Below, one piece after another: positions 43,053-52,429 of a DNA stretch of 64,000 nucleotides. Source of the DNA: Lewinellaceae bacterium (GTDB lineage: Bacteria > Bacteroidota > Bacteroidia > Chitinophagales > Saprospiraceae); assembly GCA_020636135.1 (NCBI GenBank), contig JACJYK010000002.1:391501-455500 (forward strand). The letters run 5' to 3'. Numbering within the stretch: position 1 is the first letter of the stretch; every line of letters starts with the position of its first letter. Below the pieces are notes generated by a model. It was not told where the DNA came from. It saw only the letters and a list, made by a program, of their open reading frames with translations, and did no database searches. A program made the translations under genes and the position numbers.

Positions 43053-43307
43053 TCGACATTTTTACTCCGGAAACTTTTGTATTGCTTAACCTACGTAGGG
43101 ACCAAAAATGGATTTGAAGGTGCGGATGAAGCGGCTAAATATTACCAGCGCAATCTCAGGATTTATTCAAATCTTAATCGGTTGGCTTTGACACCGGAGG
43201 ACCGGGTGTTTATTTTATCCGGAGGTAGTCATACGGCATTTCTGAACGATTTTTTAAGGCGCAGTTTGAAGTATGCGGTGGTGGATGCTATGGATTATTT
43301 GAAATAA
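43053..43307 (+). pseudogene. C-terminal relic of a DUF5694 protein
   Basis: Frame open from a stop at 43050. It reads YVGTKNGFEGADEAAKYYQR and LTPEDRVFILSGGSHTAFLN, then DFLRRSLKYAVVDAMDYLK, which matches the C-terminus of DUF5694 (TraB-like) proteins; the other 150 or more residues are absent. The nearest start codon is a TTG at 43077. The rest of the gap to 43471 has no gene. Confidence 0.6.
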
Positions 43308-43471
43308 TAGGTCACCCGCAGTCATGGTGATAAAGTCAGGTAGTTGGTTGTTTAATTCAGATGAGTTTATAGGCTATTCTACTCATTTTTGATGTGCCGT
43401 TTTGAAATCTTGCATGCGTCGGAAGACTTCGCTATTTTAGGTTTTTTCAAATTAACCCTACCAACACAACC

Positions 43472-45343
43472 ATGCAAATCCGATTCATTGATTGCTGTTT
43501 ACTTGCTTTAATCCTGTTTGCCGGTTGCATCCGGTCTGGTCAGGAAGAAAGCCTTTCAGGTGTAGAATCAGCAAGCAATGCTGCAGTGCCCGATGAAGTC
43601 CTCCAGCTCGGAGAGCACCTATTCTCACAAACCTGCTCCACGTGTCATATTGATTCCATTGGCAGCCTGGCTCCTTCGACGGGGGTACTTGCATTGATGA
43701 CCCCTCGTGCCATTTATTCGGCATTATCAAAGGGCAAGATGGTGGAGCAAGCGAAAAATTTATCGGAGGATCAGCGTAAAGCCGTTGCCCAATGGATCAC
43801 TAAAAGTGCATTTCGTGAAACTGCCATTGCATCCTCGGCATTTACAACATTTAGCCTGACCAGGGATGATGTACAGGCTGGTTGGAATTATTCGGGCTGG
43901 GGTGGTAACCTGGAAGGTACCGGATTCAGAACCACTCAGCAGTCCGGTATTACTCCACAGAATGTTTCTTCCTTAAAACTGGCCTGGGCATTCGGATTTC
44001 CTGATGGTACTCAGGTGAGGAGCAAGCCTGCGCTGATCGGGAACTGGCTCATCGTGGGTAGTCAGTTTGGCGAAATCTATGCCATCCACAAAGAAACCGG
44101 GTTGATTGGCTGGACCTTTAGTGCGGATGCTGCCATTCGCGGTGCTATTTCCTATACGGAGGACCAGGAGTTGACCGTTTATTTTGCTGATTTTGCCACC
44201 AATGTGTATGCCCTGGATGTTGCAACCGGTGGTTTAAAATGGAAGAAGCGCGCGGGAATGGAGCCGCAATCTTCGGTGACAGGCTCCGTTGTCGTGTACG
44301 GTGGCCTGGCCTATATACCTATTACCTCTTATGAAGTGATTGCCACGGTTAATGGGGAATATGAATGTTGTAAGTCCTCCGGTGGCGTGGTGGCATTGGA
44401 TGCTATGAATGGGAATGAAGTTTGGCGGCATCGGGTGATTGGGGAGGAAGCAATAGTTTCAGGACAGAAGAAAAATGGACAATCCTTTTATGGGCCATCA
44501 GGTGCTCCGGTTTGGTGCAGTCCAACCGTGGATACTAAACGACAGTTGCTCTACATCGGAACCGGCGAAAATTACACCAATCCACCCACCATGACCAGCG
44601 ATGCCATTCAGGCCCTTGACTTGAAGACGGGACAACTCAAATGGAGTTGGCAGGCTACCAGTCACGATACCTGGAACCTGGGATGCCCCGACAATCCGAA
44701 CTGCCCGGAAAACAAGGGCCCCGATCTCGATTTCGGAATGGCCCCACTACTTATCAAGACGGCAAATGGAAAAGATATGCTGGTGGTCGGACAGAAGTCG
44801 GGAGTGGTGCATGCACTCAATCCGGATGACGGTGCGATAATCTGGCAAACCCGGATCGGAAAAGGCGGAGCACTGGGAGGGATCCATTGGGGTATGGCCT
44901 CTGATGGAAAGCTCATCTATGCGGCTAATGCGGATAATCCTTATGCACTTGACCTTCGCGATTCGCTGGTCAAAGCAGATCCGGGATTGTTTGCACTTGA
45001 CATTCAAACCGGTGAAGTGGTCTGGAAGGCCGAACCAGCCCCGTGTGACACGACAAGAACATGTCTGCCTGTAAACTCGGCTGCTCCCACCCTCATACCG
45101 GGCGTTGTGTTCGCAGGCGATCTGAATGGGAAACTCCGGGCTTATTCTGCAGTGGATGGTGCCGTACTCTGGCAATTCGATACCGTGCGAGAATTCGACG
45201 GGGTGAACGGCATCAAAGCAAAAGGCGGATCTATGGATGGGCCGGGACCACTGGTGGCCGACGGCATGTTATTCGTAAATTCCGGGTACGATTATTTTGG
45301 TGAGATGGCAGGAAATGCTTTACTGGCCTTCACCGTAAAATAG
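43472..45343 (+). CDS. Haem c-containing PQQ-type beta-propeller dehydrogenase (PVA-dehydrogenase-like), lipoprotein
   Basis: Protein of 623 residues. Lipobox LFAGC near residue 19; cytochrome c module at 42-110 with CSTCH and a methionine candidate (LALMTPRAIY or KGKMVEQ). From about 135 on it has repeated quinoprotein blades: NVYALDVATGGLKWKK, GVVALDAMNGNEVWRH, AIQALDLKTGQLKWSW, and the disulfide or Cys-rich CPDNPNCPENKGP insertion. This order (haem c domain plus PQQ propeller) occurs in polyvinyl-alcohol dehydrogenase-like quinoproteins. Electrons would pass from the PQQ site to the haem. Substrate unknown. Confidence 0.88.
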   Translation: MQIRFIDCCLLALILFAGCIRSGQEESLSGVESASNAAVPDEVLQLGEHLFSQTCSTCHIDSIGSLAPSTGVLALMTPRAIYSALSKGKMVEQAKNLSEDQRKAVAQWITKSAFRETAIASSAFTTFSLTRDDVQAGWNYSGWGGNLEGTGFRTTQQSGITPQNVSSLKLAWAFGFPDGTQVRSKPALIGNWLIVGSQFGEIYAIHKETGLIGWTFSADAAIRGAISYTEDQELTVYFADFATNVYALDVATGGLKWKKRAGMEPQSSVTGSVVVYGGLAYIPITSYEVIATVNGEYECCKSSGGVVALDAMNGNEVWRHRVIGEEAIVSGQKKNGQSFYGPSGAPVWCSPTVDTKRQLLYIGTGENYTNPPTMTSDAIQALDLKTGQLKWSWQATSHDTWNLGCPDNPNCPENKGPDLDFGMAPLLIKTANGKDMLVVGQKSGVVHALNPDDGAIIWQTRIGKGGALGGIHWGMASDGKLIYAANADNPYALDLRDSLVKADPGLFALDIQTGEVVWKAEPAPCDTTRTCLPVNSAAPTLIPGVVFAGDLNGKLRAYSAVDGAVLWQFDTVREFDGVNGIKAKGGSMDGPGPLVADGMLFVNSGYDYFGEMAGNALLAFTVK

Positions 45344-45376
45344 GCAATTAATTAGCGCATGTGCAAAGGGCATAAA

Positions 45377-46309
45377 ATGGAGAACAAACCCTATTTCTTG
45401 ATCATCTTCGGGTGCATTGTTGTTCTTTGTGCCTGTCAACCCAACTCACCTTACCTGGACCAAAAACCGCCGGATAAAATGCCTCAATTGTTTATGCCGG
45501 ACCTGGTCAATACGGAACATATTGAATTGAATGGGGTATTCAATGCCGATCTGACGGAGTTTTTCTTCACCCGGATCGTAGATGAAAGTTTCGTGATCCA
45601 TCATATGGAACGGATTGACGGTAAGTGGAGTGCACCGGAGCCTATCCAATTATTTCCGGATCGTAGCATCGTGTCCACCGCTGTTGATATGAGCATTACC
45701 CGGGATGGTAAAACCATGTATTTTCTGGGTGAATACCCTATACCGGGATTGGAAAAATCCACAGAAGACATTTACAAAAGCCAAAAAACGGATGGGAAAT
45801 GGCAATTGGCTACTCGTGTCCCATACCCCATCTCTACGGATGAATATACGGAATCCTATCCCGTGGTGGTGGCCGATGGAAGCCTGTATTTTGAATCGGA
45901 CCGGCCGGATGGAATGGGTAAACAGGACATTTACCGGGCGCAATATCTGGGGAACGGAAAATTTGATGATCCCGTCAATATAGGTTCTGTTGTCAATACC
46001 AGGGAGGGTTCAGGAGACACCTTCGTGGCACCCGATGAAAGTTATTTAATTGTCAACCGCTGGGGGACAGAGCAGCCGGGATTGTATCTATCCTTCCGGA
46101 AGGATGACGCATGGCAAACACCAATTTATCTTGATGAGCCCATCAATAGTGAATGGACAGACTTCTGCCCATTCGTAACGTGGGACAACAAGTATTTCTT
46201 TTTTTCGAGACGATATAGTGATCCTCCGGAAAGCGGATGGGCCGGAGTGGTCAAAGGGGAAGTTTATTGGGTCGATGCGAGGGTATTATTTGACTTGAAT
46301 AAAGGATAA
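45377..46309 (+). CDS. PD40/WD40-like beta-propeller lipoprotein
   Basis: Lipoprotein of 310 residues (start MENKPYFLII at 45377; the ATG at 45359 adds six residues). Lipobox LCAC. The mature part has PD40 repeats seen in TolB-like Bacteroidota lipoproteins: ELNGVFNADLTEFFFTR, DMSITRDGKTMYFLGE, SYPVVVADGSLYFESDRPDG, DTFVAPDESYLIVNR and CPFVTWDNKYFFFSR. Propeller of unknown ligand. It follows the quinoprotein gene by 33 bp, perhaps cotranscribed. Confidence 0.85.
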   Translation: MENKPYFLIIFGCIVVLCACQPNSPYLDQKPPDKMPQLFMPDLVNTEHIELNGVFNADLTEFFFTRIVDESFVIHHMERIDGKWSAPEPIQLFPDRSIVSTAVDMSITRDGKTMYFLGEYPIPGLEKSTEDIYKSQKTDGKWQLATRVPYPISTDEYTESYPVVVADGSLYFESDRPDGMGKQDIYRAQYLGNGKFDDPVNIGSVVNTREGSGDTFVAPDESYLIVNRWGTEQPGLYLSFRKDDAWQTPIYLDEPINSEWTDFCPFVTWDNKYFFFSRRYSDPPESGWAGVVKGEVYWVDARVLFDLNKG

Positions 46310-46485
46310 TGTCTGGAGAAATAGTAAAATTGTTCAGCTTAGTTCCAATTCGATAGCTCATACCGGCTAATATTTCATCGGTGGCGCGCATCAGGGGAAT
46401 TAATGAAATAGAAGACCTGATCAATCAGGAGCATGGACAGGAATAAGAAAAGACTAACACACACAATAGTGCAAAATACAATTCA

Positions 46486-47856
46486 ATGAAAAAAATACTG
46501 GTTCTCATTACGCTCTTCCTGTTGTCTTTGGGTTCTTATGCTCAGGAGAAAAAAATCTGGAATGAAACCAAGGAAGAAAAGGAGTCGCGCCTGGCATGGT
46601 GGACAAACGACCGGTTTGGGATGTTTATCCATTGGGGAACCTATTCTTTAGCGGGGCGGCACGAATGGGTGAAAAAAAGAGAGCGAATAGATGACGAAAC
46701 CTACCAAAAATACTTTGACAACTTCAATCCAGACTTATACAATCCCAGGGAATGGGCAAAACTGGCCAAAGCAGCCGGAATGAAGTATGCGGTAATCACC
46801 TCCAAGCATCACGAAGGATTTACGTTATTTGACTCCAAATACACCGATTATAAGGTTACCAATACGCCTTATGGTAAAGATGCGCTAAAGGAATGGGTCG
46901 ATGCATTCCGGGCAGAAGGTCTGAAAATCGGATTTTATTATTCGCTCATAGACTGGCATCATCCCGAATATACCATAGACCGGAATCATCCATTAAGCGC
47001 AAACAGCGATGAAGAATACAAGGAGCTGAACAAAAACCGGGACATGTCTAAATACCGGGAGTATTTAAAAAATCAGGTTACGGAAATACTGACCAATTAT
47101 GGCAAAATTGATATCCTGTGGCTGGATTATTCCTTTCCAACCGGGGAACATGGCAAAGGAAGGGATGACTGGAATTCTGTCGAACTCATCAAACTTGTCC
47201 GTCAACTGCAACCAGAGATCATTGTGAACGACAGGCTGGATTTAAAAGAATATTGGGGAGGATGGGATTTTACAACCCCGGAACAATTTAAAGTCAAGGA
47301 ATGGCCGACCTATGACGGGGAGAAAATTCCGTGGGAAACTTGTCAGACCTTTAGCGGTTCCTGGGGCTATTACAGGGACGAGATGACCTGGAAGGACAAT
47401 AAGCAATTATTGGTGTTGTTAATTGAATCGGTAAGCAAGGGAGGTAATCTTTTGTTAAATGTCGGGCCTACCGGCAGAGGTACCATAGATTACCGGGCAG
47501 AAGAAGCTTTATTGAAAATGGGGGAATGGATGAAATACAACAGCAGATCCATTTATGGGTGTACGCAGGCGCCGGATAGTTTTGAAGTCCCTGACAATAC
47601 CTTATTGACCTATAATCCTACCACGAACAGGCTTTACGTTCATTTACTGGATTATCCGTTGCAGAATTTCACCTTGAAAGGGATGAAAGGAAAAATAAAG
47701 TATGTACAGTTTTTACACGATGCTTCGGAGATTAAAATATCCGCGCCAACAGGTTACTGGATTAATCAGGAGACAAATGAAGGTGATGTGAATTTAATCT
47801 TGCCCGTTGTTAAGCCACCGGTTGAGATCCCGGTAATTGAGATCCTGTTAAATTAA
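46486..47856 (+). CDS. GH29 alpha-L-fucosidase
   Basis: Secreted enzyme of 456 residues: signal peptide ending LGSYAQ. GH29 motifs include FGMFIHWGTYSLAGRHEW, YAVITSKHHEGFTLFDSKYT, the nucleophile Asp in DILWLDYSF near residue 215, and LLLNVGPTGRGTID. The C-terminal 90 residues are the usual sandwich. It cleaves alpha-L-fucose from fucosylated glycans. The next gene, DUF4838, is convergent. Confidence 0.95.
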   Translation: MKKILVLITLFLLSLGSYAQEKKIWNETKEEKESRLAWWTNDRFGMFIHWGTYSLAGRHEWVKKRERIDDETYQKYFDNFNPDLYNPREWAKLAKAAGMKYAVITSKHHEGFTLFDSKYTDYKVTNTPYGKDALKEWVDAFRAEGLKIGFYYSLIDWHHPEYTIDRNHPLSANSDEEYKELNKNRDMSKYREYLKNQVTEILTNYGKIDILWLDYSFPTGEHGKGRDDWNSVELIKLVRQLQPEIIVNDRLDLKEYWGGWDFTTPEQFKVKEWPTYDGEKIPWETCQTFSGSWGYYRDEMTWKDNKQLLVLLIESVSKGGNLLLNVGPTGRGTIDYRAEEALLKMGEWMKYNSRSIYGCTQAPDSFEVPDNTLLTYNPTTNRLYVHLLDYPLQNFTLKGMKGKIKYVQFLHDASEIKISAPTGYWINQETNEGDVNLILPVVKPPVEIPVIEILLN

Positions 47857-47857
47857 G

Positions 47858-47958
47858 GCTTCTGCTTCTGCTTCGACTCCTGCTTCGACTTCTGCTTCGA
47901 CTCCGCTCAGCATGACACGGCTCAGCATGACTTCGCTCAGCATGACATGGCTTCGCGG
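47858..47958 (+). repeat. Tandem GC-rich repeats after the fucosidase gene
   Basis: CTTCTG/CTTCGACT units are followed by three copies of GCTCAGCATGAC with a 15-bp period (47905, 47920, 47935). The complement of CTTCGACTCCGCTCAGCATGAC is related to the sequence at about 32251. No gene; the section runs from the stop codon to the convergent DUF4838 gene. Confidence 0.8.
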
Positions 47959-48051
47959 CACCGTGTTTTTTACTTGGCAGTTAAATCAGGAATTTATAGC
48001 GTTGATACGATTAGATGACACAATCTTAGTCAATTAGTCCAAAAGTCAACG

Positions 48052-50265
48052 TCACTTTACCGTCACCTCATCCACAAAGAACCACGAAGGATGACCTACA
48101 CCGTAATGCCAGGTGGGGCATTCCTTGGTGGCCACGACATCGATTTTCAGATAACGGGCTTGGACCGGGATCTCTGTTTTGATGCCGACAAATTTAACTT
48201 GCACGGAACGGTCTTCCGGAATCGTGTGCGATTCCCAGGGTGTGAAGTCCTGTCCATCTGTAGAGTAGGAATAGGTCACTTTCTTGGGTAGCAGGATCCA
48301 GGCACCCAGTTGGTGTAGAAAGTCCGCTTCGATGCTATGCACCGGTTTGACCGTACCCAAATCAAGGGTGATGGTTGCATCCTGGCCTTCCCAGCCTACC
48401 CAGCTTTCCACAAAGGTCGAACCGCCAAACAACCCGTCGGTCAGAGCGGTTTTACTGATTTCCTGGTATTTTTTACCGGGCAGGGGGGCATAATTTACAC
48501 TGGCTCCCAGTGCAATGCTTTTTTCGGCGGCAGGCATGTAGCGCTGCCGGTACAGTTCGCAATAATCGACGGGGGAGTTTCGCCGTTCGTTTAACGTGGG
48601 CACATCGAATGCTTTGACCCGGGATTCAAATAAGTCCAGTTTCTGACTGATGTCCGCATAGTCTTTTTCATTTTCTGTCCGCGCGATCTCCAGTTCGGCA
48701 TATTGTAAGGGCAGCCGGGAGCGTTGTACCCGCATCAGATAGGTTGGGTCTGACTTTACCGCTTGCTCAGCATTGTCAAATAGCTGCTTGTAACGGCGCA
48801 TCAGCTCGGGCTTCAGCATCCCTGATTTATGCGACACGGGTGAATCGTATATCCAAAGCCTTATGCCGCTGCCCAGCAGGGCACCTTCCATCACTTTGAT
48901 GTATTCGTACAGAGATGGGCCGGCTGGTCCGTAATAGCCGTTGAGAAAGTGGTGCAGCAGTGAATCCACGTTTAATTCCGGGTTCCACATCAGTTTATTC
49001 ACCAGGTAAGACCGTAACTCGGCGAAATCACCACCGCGACTGCTGGAGATCTGGGAGAAATGCATCGTCGCGTGGTTTTTCCTGAACAGCCGGATGTTGT
49101 CCTGCAGGATGTGAAAATTCGGGAAAGGGGACACGTAATTGTCAAAATTGATCCCGTAATCCCAGATAAAGATGTTATCTGAGATGGCCGACCATCCCTC
49201 CATGGCTTTCACAAATTCGCGGCCGGATGCATTCTCGGTCAGGGACACTTCGCGGTTGCAGTCGATGTCACACAGCATGATGTTGACATTGGGCAGGGGC
49301 TTGATGTGCTTTGGCGGCTGCATGGTGTAGAGGTAGGCGAGGGTCGAGAACTCCTTTTCCGGGAACCGTGCAGCCAGTTTGTTCAGGAAGGTGATGACAC
49401 TACCCGATAAAGCACCTTCGTAATCATCGATGGCCTTGCATTTGTCGCAGGTACAATTGGTAAAGTTGCCGTCGTTCTGGCTGACGGAGATGATGTTCTT
49501 ACCGGGATTGGCTTTGAAGATGGAGTCGATGCGCCGGGATACCAGTTCAAAAACTTCATCATTGGTCAGGCACCACTGACTGGCTTTGCCGGGATGGCGT
49601 GATCCATTGAAATAGGCATAATACTCCGGGTGGGTTTTGCCGTAGACATCGGAGGGTAACAGCCGGTCGAAAGTGTGTACCCAATAGCCGGCGGCGAATA
49701 CGTCGGTAGGCATTTCCAACCGGTTCCAGAGGCGGTAGACGGTGTCGGTAGACAAGGCATAGTTTTGCGACTGCCGGTACCGGAAGGCCGGATTTTCCAT
49801 CCGGTCAATCGCAGGTAGCATGATGGTTTTTTGTTGGGGATAATTGGATTCAAATTCACCGAAGTAATCCACGCCAAGGTATTGCTCGAGCAGGGTTACG
49901 GCGCCATAAATGACCCCTTTTCCACCTGCAGAAGAAATTGAAAGTCCATTGACCGAACAGGTCAGGTGAAATCCATCTTCGGTCAGTGCGGCATCTCCAT
50001 CGGCATTGTTGATGACGATATCACCGGGGCGCAGGGATTCATTATTTGCCAGGATGGGCAGTTCTGCGGTGCTGATCTTTTTAATAAAGTCCTGCAGGAG
50101 CAGGGCAGCCGTTCGCTCTTCCGGATGGTTGTTAAGAAGAATAATACGCGAGCGGGGGATAGCATTTTCAACCAGGGTAGCTTGTGCATAATCCAGGGAT
50201 ACGGAAAAAATGACGCAGAGTAAAAGGATCGCATACCTGCTGAATTTCGGAACAAGGGTTGTCAT
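48052..50265 (-). CDS. DUF4838-domain protein with C-terminal discoidin-like (F5/8C) domain
   Basis: Secreted protein of 737 residues, signal peptide to about 27 (LDYAQ). N-terminal alpha-glucuronidase-like domain (RIILLNNHPEERTAALLLQD, then GVIYGAVTLLEQYLGV), DUF4838 catalytic-like barrel with NIISVSQNDGNFTNCTCDKC, IFIWDYGINFDNYVSPFPN and SQISSSRGGDFAELRSY. The last 130 residues are a galactose-binding-like fold (ITLDLGTVKPVHSIEADFLH, SYSTDGQDFTPWES, VQARYLKIDVV). The enzyme activity is not known; a glycoside hydrolase is likely. Confidence 0.9.
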   Translation of the reverse strand: MTTLVPKFSRYAILLLCVIFSVSLDYAQATLVENAIPRSRIILLNNHPEERTAALLLQDFIKKISTAELPILANNESLRPGDIVINNADGDAALTEDGFHLTCSVNGLSISSAGGKGVIYGAVTLLEQYLGVDYFGEFESNYPQQKTIMLPAIDRMENPAFRYRQSQNYALSTDTVYRLWNRLEMPTDVFAAGYWVHTFDRLLPSDVYGKTHPEYYAYFNGSRHPGKASQWCLTNDEVFELVSRRIDSIFKANPGKNIISVSQNDGNFTNCTCDKCKAIDDYEGALSGSVITFLNKLAARFPEKEFSTLAYLYTMQPPKHIKPLPNVNIMLCDIDCNREVSLTENASGREFVKAMEGWSAISDNIFIWDYGINFDNYVSPFPNFHILQDNIRLFRKNHATMHFSQISSSRGGDFAELRSYLVNKLMWNPELNVDSLLHHFLNGYYGPAGPSLYEYIKVMEGALLGSGIRLWIYDSPVSHKSGMLKPELMRRYKQLFDNAEQAVKSDPTYLMRVQRSRLPLQYAELEIARTENEKDYADISQKLDLFESRVKAFDVPTLNERRNSPVDYCELYRQRYMPAAEKSIALGASVNYAPLPGKKYQEISKTALTDGLFGGSTFVESWVGWEGQDATITLDLGTVKPVHSIEADFLHQLGAWILLPKKVTYSYSTDGQDFTPWESHTIPEDRSVQVKFVGIKTEIPVQARYLKIDVVATKECPTWHYGVGHPSWFFVDEVTVK

Positions 50266-50383
50266 TTTGGTTACGGTTAAGTGCAGTCAATATATAAAAT
50301 TGCCAAATCATTTTTCTGGGGTAAAGGAAGGGAGGTGCGTGAATACGATAACCAAGAACAGAGAAATGGGATACGTAAAAAAT

Positions 50384-50440
50384 ATTCATGTCATAGTTAT
50401 TGACATGAATAAAATTAATGTCTATATTGGTGACATGAAT
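50384..50440 (+). promoter_or_regulatory. Two tandem palindromic operators before tetR
   Basis: ATTCATGTCA-N7-TGACATGAAT (50384-50410; perfect 10-bp arms) and ATTAATGTCT-N7-TGACATGAAT (50414-50440; 8/10). The identical spacing and 30-bp centre-to-centre distance are those of paired TetR-type operators. The second overlaps the likely start codon at 50435, so autorepression is probable. The site lies between divergent genes. Confidence 0.75.
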
Positions 50441-51046
50441 TCCGGAAAGACGCATTACAACAACAAAAACAGAAACAAGAAGGCCGAAGAGAACAAAATC
50501 GGGATCATTAAGGCGGTAGGACGGCTTTGGATGCAGTATCCGATCAACGGGATCACGTTGGAGATGATTGCCCAGGATGCCGGGGTGACCACCCGGACCA
50601 TATTACGGAAATTCGGTTCCAAAGAAAATCTGGTCGCGGAGTCCTTGTCCTATGATCCTGCCGGAATATCGGCCGAAAGGGATAACGTCAAAGTAGGTGA
50701 TATCGATGATCTGTTAAGGACCCTATTATCTAATTACGAAAATATGGGTGAGGCGGCCATTCGGACAATTTTTTTGGAGCCCGGGTTTGAAATTGCCCGG
50801 AAAATTGGCGAGCAAGGCAGAAAGCAGCACCGGGCCTGGTGCATCAAAGTTTTTGCCCCGTATTTACCGGATCGGAAATCGAAAGAGTTTGAGATCCAAC
50901 TCAATTCGTTCATTGCTGTCACCGAAATCTATTTGTGGAAACTCCTGCGAAAGGATCAGAAATTAAGCAAAGCCAAGACATTCACCATCTTTAAGAATAT
51001 GGTAGAAGGCGTGGTTCACCAAAGTCTAAAATCCAAAAAACCATGA
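50435..51046 (+). CDS. TetR/AcrR-family transcriptional regulator
   Basis: Regulator of about 203 residues. The frame is open far upstream; a start at 50435 (MNSGKTHYNN) or 50405 (MNKINVYIGD) is consistent with the operator palindromes, while starts before 50388 would be within unlikely sequence. HTH: NGITLEMIAQDAGVTTRTIL, then RKFGSKENLVAES, typical of TetR. The C-terminal ligand domain is variable. Its stop overlaps the start of the glycosyltransferase by four bases (ATGA at 51043-51046). Confidence 0.88.
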   Translation: MNSGKTHYNNKNRNKKAEENKIGIIKAVGRLWMQYPINGITLEMIAQDAGVTTRTILRKFGSKENLVAESLSYDPAGISAERDNVKVGDIDDLLRTLLSNYENMGEAAIRTIFLEPGFEIARKIGEQGRKQHRAWCIKVFAPYLPDRKSKEFEIQLNSFIAVTEIYLWKLLRKDQKLSKAKTFTIFKNMVEGVVHQSLKSKKP

Positions 51047-52350
51047 AAAATTCAAATGTACTGTTTGCCATGATCGAAGGCGGGGGCAATGTGACTCCAA
51101 TGTTTGGATTGGCCAAAAAACTGATGGATGCGGGTCATGCAGTTACCATCCTGTCCGAGCCCTGCCTGGAAAAACCTGTCCGGGCTATGGGTGCTTCCTT
51201 TATCCCCTTCAAAAAACATTTCACCCGGACCAACCGGTCGGAGGATTTATTTGGAGACTGGAAGGCATCTAGGATGAACAACCCGATTATCAAGCAGGTT
51301 ATTTTTGGACCTGCAAATGATGTGATTGACGCCTGCATTGCGGTCATCCGCGAAAAATCCATTGATCTGCTGGTTGCAGATGTTTTGATCTTTCCTGCCA
51401 TCATTGCTGCTGAATTCCTGCAGATCCCTAAAATAGTAGTCTTTCACATGCCGGAGTATTTGCCGGGCCCTAACCGGCCACCCGGTAATTTAGGATTGAA
51501 ACCTGGTGAGGGCTTTTTCTACCGGCTGAGAGACCGGTTACTGGGCAGGCTCATGGTGGCTAAGTTTGATGAATTCAGGTCTGCTTTGAACCATAAATTG
51601 ACAGCCTTATCGCTGCCTCCTCTGAAGCATACCATCGATTTGTTTGAACGGGCAGAGCTACGATTGATCCAGACCTTGCGGCGTTTTGATCATCCAATTG
51701 AGCCCAGTCCTGCCAATGTGCGATATACCGGGCCGGTGTTGGATGACCCGGATTGGGCCTCCAATGCACGCTGGGAAAGTCCCTGGTCCCAGCAGGCACC
51801 CAGGCCACTGGTTGTTGTTTCATTTTCATCAACCTTTCAAAATCAGCATCGTATCATTCAAAAATGCATCGATGCGCTGGCCGGGTTGCCCGTGTACGGT
51901 TGTGTGACGCTGGGACCAGCCATGGGTCATTACGACTTCTCGTTGCCGGACAATGTGGTGACCTTATCCTCCATAAAGCATTCTTTACTGTTTCCCCATG
52001 CAGATCTGGTGATCACTCATGGCGGACATGGTACCATCATGAGGGCGCTATCTTATGGTATCCCGTTAATTTGTATGCCTATGGGTAGAGACCAGTATGA
52101 CAATGCATTGAGCGTGGAACTCAGCGGATGCGGGATAAATATTTCCGCAAAGGCTTCATCTTCAAAAATCAGATCTTCGGTAGAGCATGTTTTACTTCAG
52201 GGTACCTATCGAAACAATGTTGAGCACATGAGGGAACAAATAAAATCAAATGAAGGGATGGATGCTGTTATTGCTGAAATCAATGACCTGATTTTGGCAA
52301 ATCAGAATAAGAGGAAAGCATTAAATCAACTTATTAATCAGGACGAATAG
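51043..52350 (+). CDS. GT1-family glycosyltransferase (MGT/UGT-like)
   Basis: Protein of 435 residues with a GT-B fold typical of the UDP-glucuronosyl-/macrolide-glycosyltransferase family: FAMIEGGGNVTPMFGLAKKL at the N-terminus (His replaced at the usual GH position by GGGNVTP), donor-binding DLVITHGGHGTIMRALSYGI, then PLICMPMGRDQYDNA. These enzymes glycosylate small molecules such as macrolides or flavonoids. Translationally coupled to the TetR regulator, suggesting induction by the substrate. Confidence 0.88.
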   Translation: MKNSNVLFAMIEGGGNVTPMFGLAKKLMDAGHAVTILSEPCLEKPVRAMGASFIPFKKHFTRTNRSEDLFGDWKASRMNNPIIKQVIFGPANDVIDACIAVIREKSIDLLVADVLIFPAIIAAEFLQIPKIVVFHMPEYLPGPNRPPGNLGLKPGEGFFYRLRDRLLGRLMVAKFDEFRSALNHKLTALSLPPLKHTIDLFERAELRLIQTLRRFDHPIEPSPANVRYTGPVLDDPDWASNARWESPWSQQAPRPLVVVSFSSTFQNQHRIIQKCIDALAGLPVYGCVTLGPAMGHYDFSLPDNVVTLSSIKHSLLFPHADLVITHGGHGTIMRALSYGIPLICMPMGRDQYDNALSVELSGCGINISAKASSSKIRSSVEHVLLQGTYRNNVEHMREQIKSNEGMDAVIAEINDLILANQNKRKALNQLINQDE

Positions 52351-52429
52351 ATCAACGAATAAAATATCGATCCTGTCAGGCGGTACTCCCGAATATCCTC
52401 AATTCTGAATACTGGATACTGAGTACTGC

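Noticed and set aside
46378..46446. Short frame ending in EDLINQEHGQE before the fucosidase gene
   Set aside because: About 20 codons, no start context or recognisable family.
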